A stretch of 64,000 bases of DNA, taken from positions 287,702 to 351,701 of the forward strand of contig NZ_JAATEO010000001.1 in NCBI RefSeq assembly GCF_012034245.1, given 5' to 3'. Of the stretch, positions 8,630-16,762 are shown one piece after another. Numbering within the stretch: position 1 is the first letter of the stretch; every line of letters begins with the position of its first letter. The DNA is from Micromonospora thermarum. GTDB taxonomy: Bacteria; Actinomycetota; Actinomycetes; Mycobacteriales; Micromonosporaceae. The position numbers and the translations under genes are program-made. The notes under the pieces were generated by a model, which saw only the letters and a program-made list of their open reading frames with translations, made no database searches and had not been told where the DNA came from.

Positions 8630-10657
8630 TTGCCTCCATCTTCCCTTCGCAGGTCCGCAGCCGTCGCCTCGGCCCTCGCGCTCGGTTCCACCACCCTCGT
8701 CGTGTCCGCGCCCGCCGCCCAGGCGAGCCTCGCCGGCTCCGGCAGCGTGCTCACGACCACCAACAGCGGCTCCACCGTCATGCAGGTGTACGGGGACGCG
8801 TCCCGTACGCAGATCGCCAACATCGAGAAGATGCGCGACGCGGCGTGGTCGCCGGACGGCAGCCGCTTCGCGTACATCGGCCCAGACGTGGACGGCGGCG
8901 GCATCACGTCGATGCGGTTCAACGCCGAGGCCCCGGACTGGTACATCGCGCTACCAAACGAGAGCGTCACCCGTCGCGGCCTGTCCTGGCGGGGTGGCGG
9001 CAGCAGTGTCGTCTGGGGAGAGCAGCGGAAGGACCCGGGTTCCAAGTGGGTCATCCGGGGGGCCGCGAGCTCGTCGGGCTGGGAGCCCGGGCAGCTCACG
9101 CCGAACGACGGCATGCACTACCAGAACCCGGACGGCGGGCCCAGCGGCAAGGTCGTGTTCCAGCGGATGGCCGACAACGGGTCCGGGTCGCCGACCGGCA
9201 CCCCGGCCGTGGTGCTCTATGACCCGGCCAAGCCCGCCGACCAGCGGATCACCGTCGTCGACGCGGACGGCTCCAACCCGTCGATCTCGCCGGACGGCAC
9301 GAAGGTCGCGTTCGTCCGCGGTGGCCAGATCATCGTCTCCGACCTGGCCGGCGAGAACGAGGTCGTGGTGGCGGACAACGCCAGCGCCAACGACCACCCG
9401 ACCTGGTCGCCCAACGGCGCGACCATCGCGTTCACCCGGGGTGCCACGGTGTCGAGCGCGCCGTCCAACGGTTCGGCCGCGGCCAACCCGACCAAGGTCT
9501 CGGACACCGTCGGCGTGCCGGCGTACCAGCCGCGCAACAAGGACCGGGTGGTCCGGCTCTCCGGCCAGAACCGGTACACGACGGCGATCGCCGTCGCCCA
9601 GTCGCACTGGGCCACCCACACGGACAGCGCGGACAAGCGCGAGCGGGCCAACACCGTCGTGCTGTCCCGGTCGGACATGTTCGCCGACGCGCTCAGCGGC
9701 TCGGCGCTGGCGGCCGTCAAGGGCGGCCCCCTGCTGCTGACTCCGCCGAACGGCCTGGACGCCCGGACCGCCGCCGAGATGCAGCGGGTCCTGGCCCCGG
9801 GTGGCACGGTCTACCTGCTGGGCAGCGAGGGTGCGCTCGCCGCCGCCGTCGCCGACCAGGCCGCGGCGCTCGGCTACACCGTCAAGCGGCTGGCCGGCCC
9901 CGACCGGTACGCCACCTCGGTGGAGATCGCCAAGGAGATCGACCCGACGCCGGACCTGGTCCTGCTCGCCACCGGCACCAACTTCCCGGACGCGCTCGCG
10001 GCCGGCGCTGCGGCCGGCTCGTACCAGGGGGAGGGCGTCCCGACCGCGGTCGTTCTGCTCACCAAGGACACGGTGATCACGCCAGCCACCAAGGCGTTCC
10101 TCGACACGCTGCCGCAGAGCGAGCGCACCCTCTTCGGGGTCGGCCGGTACGCCGCTGCCGCCGGGCTCGCGTACGACCCGACCACCGTCGAGGTGTGGGG
10201 TGAGAACCGGTACGAGACTGCGCTGTACACCGCCTGGACGTTCTTCGGGGGGCAGCGGTACGCGGGCGTCGCCACCGGCTACGACTGGCCGGACGCGCTC
10301 GCTGGTGGTGCCCTGATGGGTCGCCTCAACGGCCCGCTGCTGATCACCCCGGGCACCGGGGCCAACCTCGCGTTCGAGACTCAGCTGCTGCTGGACGAGG
10401 CCAGCGGCTCCATCCACACCGGCCTGGTCTTCGGCTCGGCCGCGGTGGTCACCGACGCGCAGCGGAGCCAGATCGGCACCTGGATCGCCGGCCCGCTCGG
10501 CTCCAGCCTGCTGAGCAACACCACCGACGTCATCGGCGAGCGGAGCCAGACGACGACGCTGCGGACGCAGGCCGTCAGCGGTGAGGGCGACATGCGGACG
10601 GTCGAGCAGGCCGTCGCCGCCGCCAAGCAGGCCCGCGAGCGTCTCGCCGGCCGCTGA
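8630..10657 (+). CDS. Secreted cell-wall-binding repeat (CWB2) protein with beta-propeller
   Basis: A 675-residue paralogue of the divergent gene, with the same order of parts: TTG start after GGGGAG, a signal peptide ending near APAAQA, PD40 propeller blades (DAAWSPDGSRFAYIG, SISPDGTKVAFVRGG, TWSPNGATIAF) and three CWB2 repeats with RLSGQNRYTTA, RLAGPDRYATS and WGENRYETA. The short C-terminal helix, which ends in KQARERLAGR, also matches the paralogue's end. It should be exported and held on the cell wall through the CWB2 repeats. A strong terminator follows. A divergent pair suggests duplication by inversion and possibly co-expression. Confidence 0.88.
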   Translation: MPPSSLRRSAAVASALALGSTTLVVSAPAAQASLAGSGSVLTTTNSGSTVMQVYGDASRTQIANIEKMRDAAWSPDGSRFAYIGPDVDGGGITSMRFNAEAPDWYIALPNESVTRRGLSWRGGGSSVVWGEQRKDPGSKWVIRGAASSSGWEPGQLTPNDGMHYQNPDGGPSGKVVFQRMADNGSGSPTGTPAVVLYDPAKPADQRITVVDADGSNPSISPDGTKVAFVRGGQIIVSDLAGENEVVVADNASANDHPTWSPNGATIAFTRGATVSSAPSNGSAAANPTKVSDTVGVPAYQPRNKDRVVRLSGQNRYTTAIAVAQSHWATHTDSADKRERANTVVLSRSDMFADALSGSALAAVKGGPLLLTPPNGLDARTAAEMQRVLAPGGTVYLLGSEGALAAAVADQAAALGYTVKRLAGPDRYATSVEIAKEIDPTPDLVLLATGTNFPDALAAGAAAGSYQGEGVPTAVVLLTKDTVITPATKAFLDTLPQSERTLFGVGRYAAAAGLAYDPTTVEVWGENRYETALYTAWTFFGGQRYAGVATGYDWPDALAGGALMGRLNGPLLITPGTGANLAFETQLLLDEASGSIHTGLVFGSAAVVTDAQRSQIGTWIAGPLGSSLLSNTTDVIGERSQTTTLRTQAVSGEGDMRTVEQAVAAAKQARERLAGR

Positions 10658-10669
10658 GCGAGAACGGAT

Positions 10670-10709
10670 GACAGAGGGGCCCGGTCGCAACCGACCGGGC
10701 CCCTCTGTC
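10670..10709 (+). terminator. Strong hairpin terminator after the CWB2 gene
   Basis: An 18-bp perfect stem, starting GACAGAGGGGCCC at 10670 and pairing with 10692-10709, with a four-base loop CAAC. It lies 12 bases after the stop and should end the CWB2 transcript before the leader ORF. Confidence 0.85.
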
Positions 10710-10724
10710 GTGTTAGGAGGACGC

Positions 10725-10802
10725 GTGAGCGCGTCCCGTCCCATGCGGGGGCACGCGACCGGCCGTCAAGCCAGGGCCGGACGTGGTGAAGGGAGACAGT
10801 GA
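10725..10802 (+). CDS. Possible 25-residue leader ORF coupled to the epimerase-like gene
   Basis: A GTG at 10725 lies four bases after a near-perfect ribosome-binding site TTAGGAGG and opens a 25-codon frame. The product would be strongly basic (about eight arginines) with no hydrophobic segment. Its TGA at 10800-10802 shares its A with the ATG of the next gene (TGATG), the classic arrangement for translational coupling. It may be a leader peptide that sets translation of the downstream gene, or the site may simply be a ribosome entry point. No homologue is recognised. The coupling geometry is seen in the sequence; expression is inferred. Confidence 0.45.
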   Translation: MSASRPMRGHATGRQARAGRGEGRQ

Positions 10803-12439
10803 TGGCAGAGAAAGACACTGGCGCCGGGTCCTGGTCCCGCCGGCAGGTCCTGACGGTGGTGGGGGCGGCCGGCGTGGCGCCGCTGGTGGCGGCGGGCGCG
10901 GCCGAGGCGGCTCCCGTGACACCCACGGCGACCGGGCGGTGGGTCGGGCCCGGGGGCCCGGGAGTCATCGACCCGGCGTACGAGATCAGCCCCCCGCAGC
11001 CGGCGTCCGCGGTCGCGGAGGCGCCCCGCCTGTCCGCGAAGCAGGGCCGGCAGTTCGCCAGCGGTCCCTCCGACGCGGCACGCACGCTGAGCAGCGACGC
11101 GGCCGCGGCGGAGGTGCCGTTCACGTTCCGTTACGACCCATTCGACATCCGGGACCTGCCGGAGACCCTGCGGCCGTACCACAGCAACGTCCGGCTGCCG
11201 ATGGTCGACGCGGGCCCGCACGACGAGCACGGCGTCCGCATGGCGCTGCTCGGCGGGACGCTCTACGACCATCCCGTCAACCAGGCCCAGTACGGCCTCA
11301 ACCTGCTGGAGAGTTACCGCGTCACCGGCTACCAGTGGTACCTCCAGCGGGCGATGGCGCAGGCGCAGCGCCTGATCGACCGGCGGGTCGTCCATGAGGG
11401 GGGCTGGTTCTACCCGTACACCTTCCGGCACGCCATGCACCGCTCCGCCGACATCTACGAGACGCCGTGGTACTCGATGATGGCCCAGGGCCAGGCGATG
11501 AGCCTCTTCGTCCGGCTGGCGCAGATCCTGGGCAGGGGCAGCCGCTGGCGCGAGGCGGCCGACGCGACGTTCGCGTCCTACCTGGTCCCGCCGGTGGCCG
11601 GCAAGCCGTGGGGGGTGTACGTCAAGGACGGGCTGCTCTGGCTGGAGGAGTACGCGCACCCCACGGAGGTGCGGGGCGACCTGACCTACAACGGGCACAT
11701 CTTCTCGGCCTTCGGCCTCTGGGACTACTGGAGCATGAGCCGCGACGCCCGGGCCAAGCTGATCCTCCAGGGCGCGATCACCACCGCCCGCGACGTCCAC
11801 CACCTCATCCGGACCCGCCAGTGGCGGAGCAAGTACTGCCTCACCCACCAGAAGGACGCGGGCAACTACCACACCACGCACATCGGTCAGCACTCCGTGC
11901 TGCACGCCATCACCGGCGACTCCATCTTCGCCCAGATCATGGACCTGTACTACTCCGACCACCCGCCGCGCGGAGTGGCCGGGACGATCATGCTCGCCGC
12001 CGGGGAGCACGTCGGCTACAAGTTCGACGCGGCCGGCACGGTCCTGGCGACGAAGCGGCTCACCCTGACGCGGCGCAGCAACGCGCCGTCGTCGGAACGG
12101 CACAAGGTGATGCGCCAGACCGGCATCTGGTACGCCATCAGCGGCGGATCCCTGAGCGGTTACCTGGTCAAGGAGATCCCCGGCAAGTCGTACCAGATCG
12201 GGAGGGCGGCGGCGATCGGCTACCGCATCCCGCGGCCGGCCGTGGTCGCCGCCGCGCCGGTCAAGGCGTACACCATCGACTCGGCCGGGCAGATGACCTC
12301 GGTCGTCACCGACCTCGCCGTCGGTGACAACGTGAGCGTCGACATGCGGGCCGTCCTCAACGGTGTCCAGCACTACCGGCTGGCCTCCGGCACGTACGCC
12401 GGCCGCTGGGTGGGCCTCACCACCCTGACCGGCAGGTGA
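10802..12439 (+). CDS. Secreted D-glucuronyl C5-epimerase-family protein
   Basis: A 545-residue protein with a twin-arginine-like signal (SRRQVLTVVGAAGVAPLVAAG) and an alanine-rich cleavage region. The central domain resembles the C-terminal domain of heparan-sulfate glucuronyl C5-epimerases: TPWYSMMAQGQAMSLFVRL near residue 220, LWLEEYAHP near 279 and YNGHIFSAFGLWDYW near 298. Family members invert C5 of glucuronate in polysaccharides; activity here is unproven. The C-terminus carries two short SH3-like modules (IWYAISGGSLSGYLVKE, about 437-453; QHYRLASGTYAGRWVGLT, about 523-540). ATG at 10802 follows AAGGGAG. Next to a CWB2 gene, an action on surface glycan is plausible. Confidence 0.78.
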   Translation: MAEKDTGAGSWSRRQVLTVVGAAGVAPLVAAGAAEAAPVTPTATGRWVGPGGPGVIDPAYEISPPQPASAVAEAPRLSAKQGRQFASGPSDAARTLSSDAAAAEVPFTFRYDPFDIRDLPETLRPYHSNVRLPMVDAGPHDEHGVRMALLGGTLYDHPVNQAQYGLNLLESYRVTGYQWYLQRAMAQAQRLIDRRVVHEGGWFYPYTFRHAMHRSADIYETPWYSMMAQGQAMSLFVRLAQILGRGSRWREAADATFASYLVPPVAGKPWGVYVKDGLLWLEEYAHPTEVRGDLTYNGHIFSAFGLWDYWSMSRDARAKLILQGAITTARDVHHLIRTRQWRSKYCLTHQKDAGNYHTTHIGQHSVLHAITGDSIFAQIMDLYYSDHPPRGVAGTIMLAAGEHVGYKFDAAGTVLATKRLTLTRRSNAPSSERHKVMRQTGIWYAISGGSLSGYLVKEIPGKSYQIGRAAAIGYRIPRPAVVAAAPVKAYTIDSAGQMTSVVTDLAVGDNVSVDMRAVLNGVQHYRLASGTYAGRWVGLTTLTGR

Positions 12440-12513
12440 CCGTCGCGCACCTCCGCCCGACGCAACCACCAACGGGCAGTCTCGTGTCCGTCCTCTCACC
12501 ACGAGGGTTGCTG

Positions 12514-12538
12514 GAGCGGGCCCGGACCGGGCCCGCTC
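12514..12538 (+). terminator. Hairpin after the epimerase-like gene
   Basis: A 10-bp stem, GAGCGGGCCC at 12514-12523 with its complement at 12529-12538, closes a five-base loop. It lies about 75 bases after the upstream stop and before the promoter of the next gene. Confidence 0.65.
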
Positions 12539-12586
12539 TCCGGCGCCGCGGTACGGCGGTACCGGACCGCCGGGGCGGCCGGCCGA

Positions 12587-12600
12587 TACGCTGGCGATCA
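12587..12600 (+). promoter_or_regulatory. -10 box for a leaderless oxidoreductase mRNA
   Basis: TACGCT at 12587-12592 fits the actinobacterial -10 pattern TANNNT, and the ATG starts seven bases later with no ribosome-binding site between. Transcription would then start at or next to the A of ATG. No clear -35 box is visible. Confidence 0.5.
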
Positions 12601-13481
12601 TGCGCATCGGCATCGTGATCCTCCCCGACCAGCGCTGGTCGGATTCCCAGCGTCGCTGGCAGCAGGCGGACGAGTGGGGCTTCGACCACGCCTGGACGTA
12701 CGACCACCTCGGCTGGCGGGACCTGGTCGACGGGCCGTGGTTCGACTCGATGACCACCCTCACCGCGGCGGCGACGGTGACCCGCCGGATCCGCCTCGGC
12801 ACCCTGGTCGCCTCGCCGAACTTCCGGCACCCGGCGGCCTTCGCCCGGCAGATCACCGCCCTCGACGACGTGTCCGGCGGGCGGGTCCTGCTCGGCGTCG
12901 GCGCGGGCGGCATCGGGTTCGACTCCGCCGTGCTGGGCGGGGAGACCCTGCCGCCCCGACAGCGGGTGGACCGGTTCGCCGAGTTCCTGGAGCTGCTCGA
13001 CCTGGTGCTGCGCGAGGACGGTACGACCTGGCGCGGCGACTGGTTCACCGCCGTGGACGCGCGCAACAACCCCGGGTGCGTGCAGATCCCGCGGGTGCCG
13101 TTCGTGGTGGCCGCCAACGGGCCCCGCTCCATGCGACTCGTCGCGCGCTTCGGTCAGGGCTGGGTCACCACCGGTTCCGGCGGCGACGACCTGGCCGCCT
13201 GGTGGGACGGCGTCGCCGAGCTGGTGGCGCGGATGGACAAGACGCTCGCTGCCGAGGGGCGCGATCCGGCCTCGCTGGACCGGTACCTCTCGCTCGACTC
13301 GGCGCCGGAGTTCTCCCTCCGCGGTGCCGACTTCTTCGCCGAACAGGTGGGGCGTGCCGCCACGCTCGGCTTCACCGACGTGGTCACCCACTGGCCCCGC
13401 GCCAGCAGCTGGTACGCGGGCGACGAGGAGGTCCTGGTGGACGTCGCCACCCGCCTCCTGCCCGAGCTGCGCCGCGCCTGA
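12600..13481 (+). CDS. LLM-class (luciferase-like) F420-dependent oxidoreductase
   Basis: A 293-residue TIM-barrel flavin/F420-type oxidoreductase. The N-terminal strand MRIGIVILPD, the helix with WGFDHAWTYDHL, the IRLGTLVASPNFRHPAAFARQ segment and DDVSGGRVLLGVGAGG are all typical of bacterial luciferase-like F420 enzymes. It should use F420H2 or FMNH2 in the cytosol, on an unknown substrate. It appears to be a single gene, with a terminator before it and a probable leaderless start. The next gene is convergent. Confidence 0.88.
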   Translation: MRIGIVILPDQRWSDSQRRWQQADEWGFDHAWTYDHLGWRDLVDGPWFDSMTTLTAAATVTRRIRLGTLVASPNFRHPAAFARQITALDDVSGGRVLLGVGAGGIGFDSAVLGGETLPPRQRVDRFAEFLELLDLVLREDGTTWRGDWFTAVDARNNPGCVQIPRVPFVVAANGPRSMRLVARFGQGWVTTGSGGDDLAAWWDGVAELVARMDKTLAAEGRDPASLDRYLSLDSAPEFSLRGADFFAEQVGRAATLGFTDVVTHWPRASSWYAGDEEVLVDVATRLLPELRRA

Positions 13482-13585
13482 GCCCGGGGTGCCGCGACGC
13501 CGGCCTGGCCACGCGCGGGAGACGCTGCCCGCCGTGGCGTACGCCGCCGGATGAACGGTCGGCGTCCGGCAGCCGTCCGCGTGCC

Positions 13586-14017
13586 TCAGGTGCCGAGGTC
13601 GCCGGTGGTGATGCCGCCGTCGCCGGCCGAGACCAGCCGGAAGCGGACGCACACGATGGGGCTGTCGTCCTCGACGGGCGTACCGGCCCGGGCCCAGAAC
13701 GCCGCGTGGCCGGCACGCCACTCCTCGATCGACCGGTCACCCTCACCCTCCGAGCGGGCGAAGTCCCAGGAGACCCCGGTGAAGGGGACCACCTCGACGC
13801 CGGTGACCTCCACGACGGCGACGAGTCCGTCGTGGTCGTCGACGAGCGCGAGCCGCTCGCCCACGTGCTCCGGTTCCTCGCCCTCCTGCTCGTACTCGCT
13901 GAGGAGGCCGGCGGTGGCCTGCTTCACCCCGGCGAGCACGAGGGTGTTCAGGTTCGTCCGCATCTCCCCGGGCGTCCCGAGGTCAAGGGTGCGCAGTCCG
14001 CCGATCCGAGGCCACAT
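13586..14017 (-). CDS. ASCH domain-containing protein
   Basis: A 143-residue cytosolic protein that resembles the ASCH family (beta-barrel, PUA-like, thought to bind RNA). The N-terminus LGTPGEMRTNLNTLVLAGVKQATAGLL and the middle HVGERLALVDDHDGLVAVVEVTGV match the usual pattern, followed by SWDFARSEGEGDRSIEEWRAGH. The ATG at 14017 was chosen because the frame upstream reads through intergenic DNA and shadows the neighbouring gene. It may be co-transcribed with the phosphoribosyltransferase gene 65 bases upstream. Function is unproven. Confidence 0.75.
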   Translation of the reverse strand: MWPRIGGLRTLDLGTPGEMRTNLNTLVLAGVKQATAGLLSEYEQEGEEPEHVGERLALVDDHDGLVAVVEVTGVEVVPFTGVSWDFARSEGEGDRSIEEWRAGHAAFWARAGTPVEDDSPIVCVRFRLVSAGDGGITTGDLGT

Positions 14018-14082
14018 CCTGCCGACGCTACCGCCGCCGCCCGCGCGCCGAGGTCGCCTGTTGTGGGCGGGGCGCTCCGGCA

Positions 14083-14643
14083 TCACGGTGCGAGGTCGGC
14101 ACCGGTGAGCAGGCTCCGGACACGCAGTTCGGCCGCGACCTCCGGTGGGCAGTCGGCCACCACCGCGGCCGTGCCGACCGCCTGCGCGTCGCGCGCCGCG
14201 CAGATCTCGTAGAGGGCGCGTACCTGGGCCCCGGTGGCCACCCAGTCGTCCACCACCAGCACCCGGTCGCCCGGCCCGAGGTGCCGGTCGCGGACGGCCA
14301 GGTCGACCTGGCGACCGCGGAAGTCCGGTGGGCTCTGCGCCCAGGTCAGCGTGCCGGCGGGCAGGCGCCCGTCGCCCGGCTTGTGCGCGGCGACGAAGCC
14401 GACGCCGAGCGCGGTGGCGGCGAGGGGCCCGAGCAGGTATCCGGTGACGGCCGGGGAGACGACCACGGTCGGCCGGGCGGACCGGAACGGCTCCACCAGG
14501 GCCGGCCCGAGATCGGCGAGCACCGACGGGTCGCGCCACCAGCCGGAGACGTCGCTGACCAGGTGGCTGGCACCGGGGCCGGGATCGATCCAGCGGATCA
14601 GCTCGGTAAGGCGTCTGCTCAGCTCAGCGGGCACGTACTCCAT
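14083..14643 (-). CDS. Phosphoribosyltransferase family protein
   Basis: A 186-residue type I phosphoribosyltransferase-like protein. The PRPP loop is visible as VLVVDDWVATGAQ, and the preceding VVVSPAVTGYLLGPLAATALG provides the pyrophosphate loop region. It resembles adenine phosphoribosyltransferase-like proteins, but the acceptor base is uncertain. The start is probably the ATG at 14643; an in-frame alternative 31 codons upstream (14736) would run into the divergent promoter and reads as an unlikely Pro/Arg-rich leader. It sits just upstream of the ASCH gene on the same strand. Confidence 0.72.
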   Translation of the reverse strand: MEYVPAELSRRLTELIRWIDPGPGASHLVSDVSGWWRDPSVLADLGPALVEPFRSARPTVVVSPAVTGYLLGPLAATALGVGFVAAHKPGDGRLPAGTLTWAQSPPDFRGRQVDLAVRDRHLGPGDRVLVVDDWVATGAQVRALYEICAARDAQAVGTAAVVADCPPEVAAELRVRSLLTGADLAP

Positions 14644-14741
14644 CCTGCGGCATCGATCGCGCGGCCGCGGGCCGTGGTCGGGCGGGCCACCCCGGGTCGG
14701 ATGATCGGCTACACGTTTCACCGCAATTAGGGCCATACCCC

Positions 14742-14747
14742 TATGAT
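14742..14747 (+). promoter_or_regulatory. Probable -10 box of the RlpA-like gene
   Basis: TATGAT at 14742-14747 is a near-consensus -10 box in otherwise GC-rich sequence; TTCACC at 14717-14722 is a weak -35 box at 19-bp spacing. Transcription would begin near 14754 and give a leader of about 65 bases before the GTG at 14821. I saw no riboswitch that I could support in that leader. Confidence 0.5.
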
Positions 14748-14820
14748 CACGTTGACTTCGGAAGTGCTTCTCTCGTTACGGTCCGACCCGGTTTGTTCCG
14801 AAGACGAAAGGACCGGGCTG

Positions 14821-15447
14821 GTGGCTGGCAGGCACTCGCGTCCCCGTAGGTTCTCCTCCCCGACCGGCATCGCGGCCACCGCGGCGCTCGGTGTGATCCT
14901 CGCGGTCGGAGGCACCGTCGGCGCCGTGCAGTTGACCTCCGGCGCGGAGGCCGAGCGGCCGGCCGCCGTCGACCTGGCACCCACCGGCGTGCCGACCAGC
15001 GCCGCCCCCACCTCGCCGACGGCGTCGCCGAGCACCAGCAGCTCCCCGAGCCCGACGGCGAGCCCGAAGGCCACCCGCTCGACGCAGGCCCCGTCGCGGA
15101 GCAAGCCGCGCACCGCCACGCCGAAGCCGACCGCCACGAGGACCAGCACCGCCCGTCCCGTCGTCGACACCGGCTCCTGCGGCGCCTCCTTCTACTCCGA
15201 CGGGCAGCTCACGGCCAACGGCGAGACGTTCGACCCGTCGGCGATGACCGCCGCGCACAAGACCCTGCCGTTCGACACGAAGGTGCGGGTCACCAACCCT
15301 GCGACCGGCAAGTCGGTGACCGTCCGGATCAACGACCGCGGCCCGTTCATCGAGGGACGTTGCCTGGATCTGTCCCGCGCGGCGTTCGCGGCGATCGCCT
15401 CCCTGGACGCGGGCCACGTCGAGGTCCGGTACGAGGTCCTGGGCTGA
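14821..15447 (+). CDS. RlpA-like double-psi beta-barrel protein, secreted or membrane-anchored
   Basis: A 208-residue exported protein. A basic N-terminus and one hydrophobic segment (GIAATAALGVILAVGGTVGAV) are followed by a Ser/Thr/Pro/Lys-rich linker and a C-terminal double-psi beta-barrel (about residues 118-208) with GASFYSDGQLTANGETFDP, AAHKTLPFDTKVRVTNP and VRINDRGPF, the RlpA hallmarks including the late DRGP motif. RlpA proteins bind or cleave peptidoglycan lacking stem peptides. GTG at 14821 follows GAAAGGA at good spacing; the longer frame from 14743 would place non-protein-like residues ahead of the signal. It likely acts in wall remodelling. Confidence 0.82.
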   Translation: MAGRHSRPRRFSSPTGIAATAALGVILAVGGTVGAVQLTSGAEAERPAAVDLAPTGVPTSAAPTSPTASPSTSSSPSPTASPKATRSTQAPSRSKPRTATPKPTATRTSTARPVVDTGSCGASFYSDGQLTANGETFDPSAMTAAHKTLPFDTKVRVTNPATGKSVTVRINDRGPFIEGRCLDLSRAAFAAIASLDAGHVEVRYEVLG

Positions 15448-15547
15448 GCGGGTGCGGGACGGCGATCGGGTCGGCGACGGGGTCCGCCCGGCCAGATCCA
15501 CCTCGGACGTCGGGCCAGGTTCATTCACCGTTTCACGTCGATCAGGC

Positions 15548-16675
15548 ATGCTGTCCCTCGTACGCACGCACGCCTTCCAGTCGGGCCGCGGCCCGCTGAG
15601 CCCCGGATCCCGCGCCGGCCTCGGCGCGGCCCTCGGCCTGCTCGCACTCGTGTCCGCGGTGGAGTTGGCGGACGGGCGGGGCGCGAACTACATCGCCCTG
15701 ATGGTCGCCGCGCCGTTCCTCGCCGCGGCCCTGGCCTCGTGGCGGGTCGTGCTGGGCGTGGGCGCGGCCGCGACCGTCCTCGGCGCGAGCTTCGCGCTGG
15801 GCGAGGAGACCGTCTCGCTCTCCACGTCGGTCGCGGTCGCCGGTATCGCGCTGGGCACGGCGCTCGCCGCGGCCACGGCGGCGGTACGCCAGCGGCAGGC
15901 CGAGCAGATCGCGGAGCTGTCGAAGCTCGCCGCGGTGGCCCAGCAGGCGGTGCTCCGCCCGCTCGGCCCGCAGGTGGGGTCCCTCGCGGTCGCCGCCCGC
16001 TACATCTCGTCCACGGCCACGGCGGAGATCGGCGGTGACCTGTACGAGGCGCTCGACACCCCGTACGGCGTACGCATGATCATCGGCGACGTCCGGGGGA
16101 AGGGCCTGGACGCGGTCCGACTGGCGAGCATCGTCCTGGGTTCGTACCGGCACGTGGCGTACGAGCGGGCCGACCTGCGGGCCGTCGTCGCCGACCTGGA
16201 CCGGGCGGTGGCCCGCAGCGTGGGCGACGAGGACTTCGTGACCGCCGCCCTGGTCGAGGAGCGCGGTGGCACACTGACGATCGTCAACTGCGGGCACCCG
16301 CCTCCGCTGCTGCTGCGTCACGGCGCGGTCATCCCCCTCGAACCGCCGGCGCCGGCGCCGCCGCTCGGGTTCATGCCGGTGGTCCGGCCCCGGGTCGAGC
16401 GGCTGGAGCCCGGGGACCGGTTGTTGCTGTTCACCGACGGGCTGGGCGAGGCCCGGAGGGACGGTGAGTTCTTCCCGACGGCCGACCGGGCCTGGCGGCT
16501 CCTCGGTCACGGGACGGTCGCCGACGGGCTGGCGTCCCTGGAGACCGCCCTGGTGGAGTGGGTCCACGGCCGGCTCGACGACGACATCGCGCTGGTGCTG
16601 ATGGAGTACACGGGTGCCCGGAGCGGGGTCACCGCCGCCGTGCCGAGCTGGGAGGTCGGGGCGGCCGAGGGCTGA
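15548..16675 (+). CDS. Membrane-anchored SpoIIE-type PP2C phosphatase
   Basis: A 375-residue protein: about four membrane spans in residues 1-105, a short linker helix rich in Gln and Glu, then a SpoIIE-type PP2C domain. Visible metal-site motifs are GGDLYEALDT, IIGDVRGKGLDAV, LFTDGLGEARR and the late DDDIALVLMEY. In actinobacteria such phosphatases act on anti-anti-sigma factors and so tune alternative sigma factors. No partner sigma or anti-sigma gene is next to it. The ATG at 15548 lacks a strong ribosome-binding site; the frame extends upstream but the extension is not protein-like. Confidence 0.85.
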   Translation: MLSLVRTHAFQSGRGPLSPGSRAGLGAALGLLALVSAVELADGRGANYIALMVAAPFLAAALASWRVVLGVGAAATVLGASFALGEETVSLSTSVAVAGIALGTALAAATAAVRQRQAEQIAELSKLAAVAQQAVLRPLGPQVGSLAVAARYISSTATAEIGGDLYEALDTPYGVRMIIGDVRGKGLDAVRLASIVLGSYRHVAYERADLRAVVADLDRAVARSVGDEDFVTAALVEERGGTLTIVNCGHPPPLLLRHGAVIPLEPPAPAPPLGFMPVVRPRVERLEPGDRLLLFTDGLGEARRDGEFFPTADRAWRLLGHGTVADGLASLETALVEWVHGRLDDDIALVLMEYTGARSGVTAAVPSWEVGAAEG

Positions 16676-16762
16676 GTTCGCCGTGGCGTTTCCACCCTGT
16701 TGCGGTCCGTGCCTGCGTACCTGAACGGGAAGTGTGTAATCGCTGTCACTTCGCCGATCGGC

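Noticed and set aside
10766..13132. A 788-codon frame antisense to the epimerase-like and oxidoreductase genes
   Set aside because: It spans two genes and an intergenic terminator, and its translation resembles no family.
13586..14539. A single 317-residue protein spanning the ASCH and phosphoribosyltransferase region
   Set aside because: The N-terminal half is the shadow of the phosphoribosyltransferase gene in another frame; the ASCH part starts at 14017.
14754..14820. A riboswitch in the leader of the RlpA-like gene
   Set aside because: RlpA-type genes in actinobacteria can carry c-di-AMP riboswitches, but this leader is too short and I see no matching conserved motifs.
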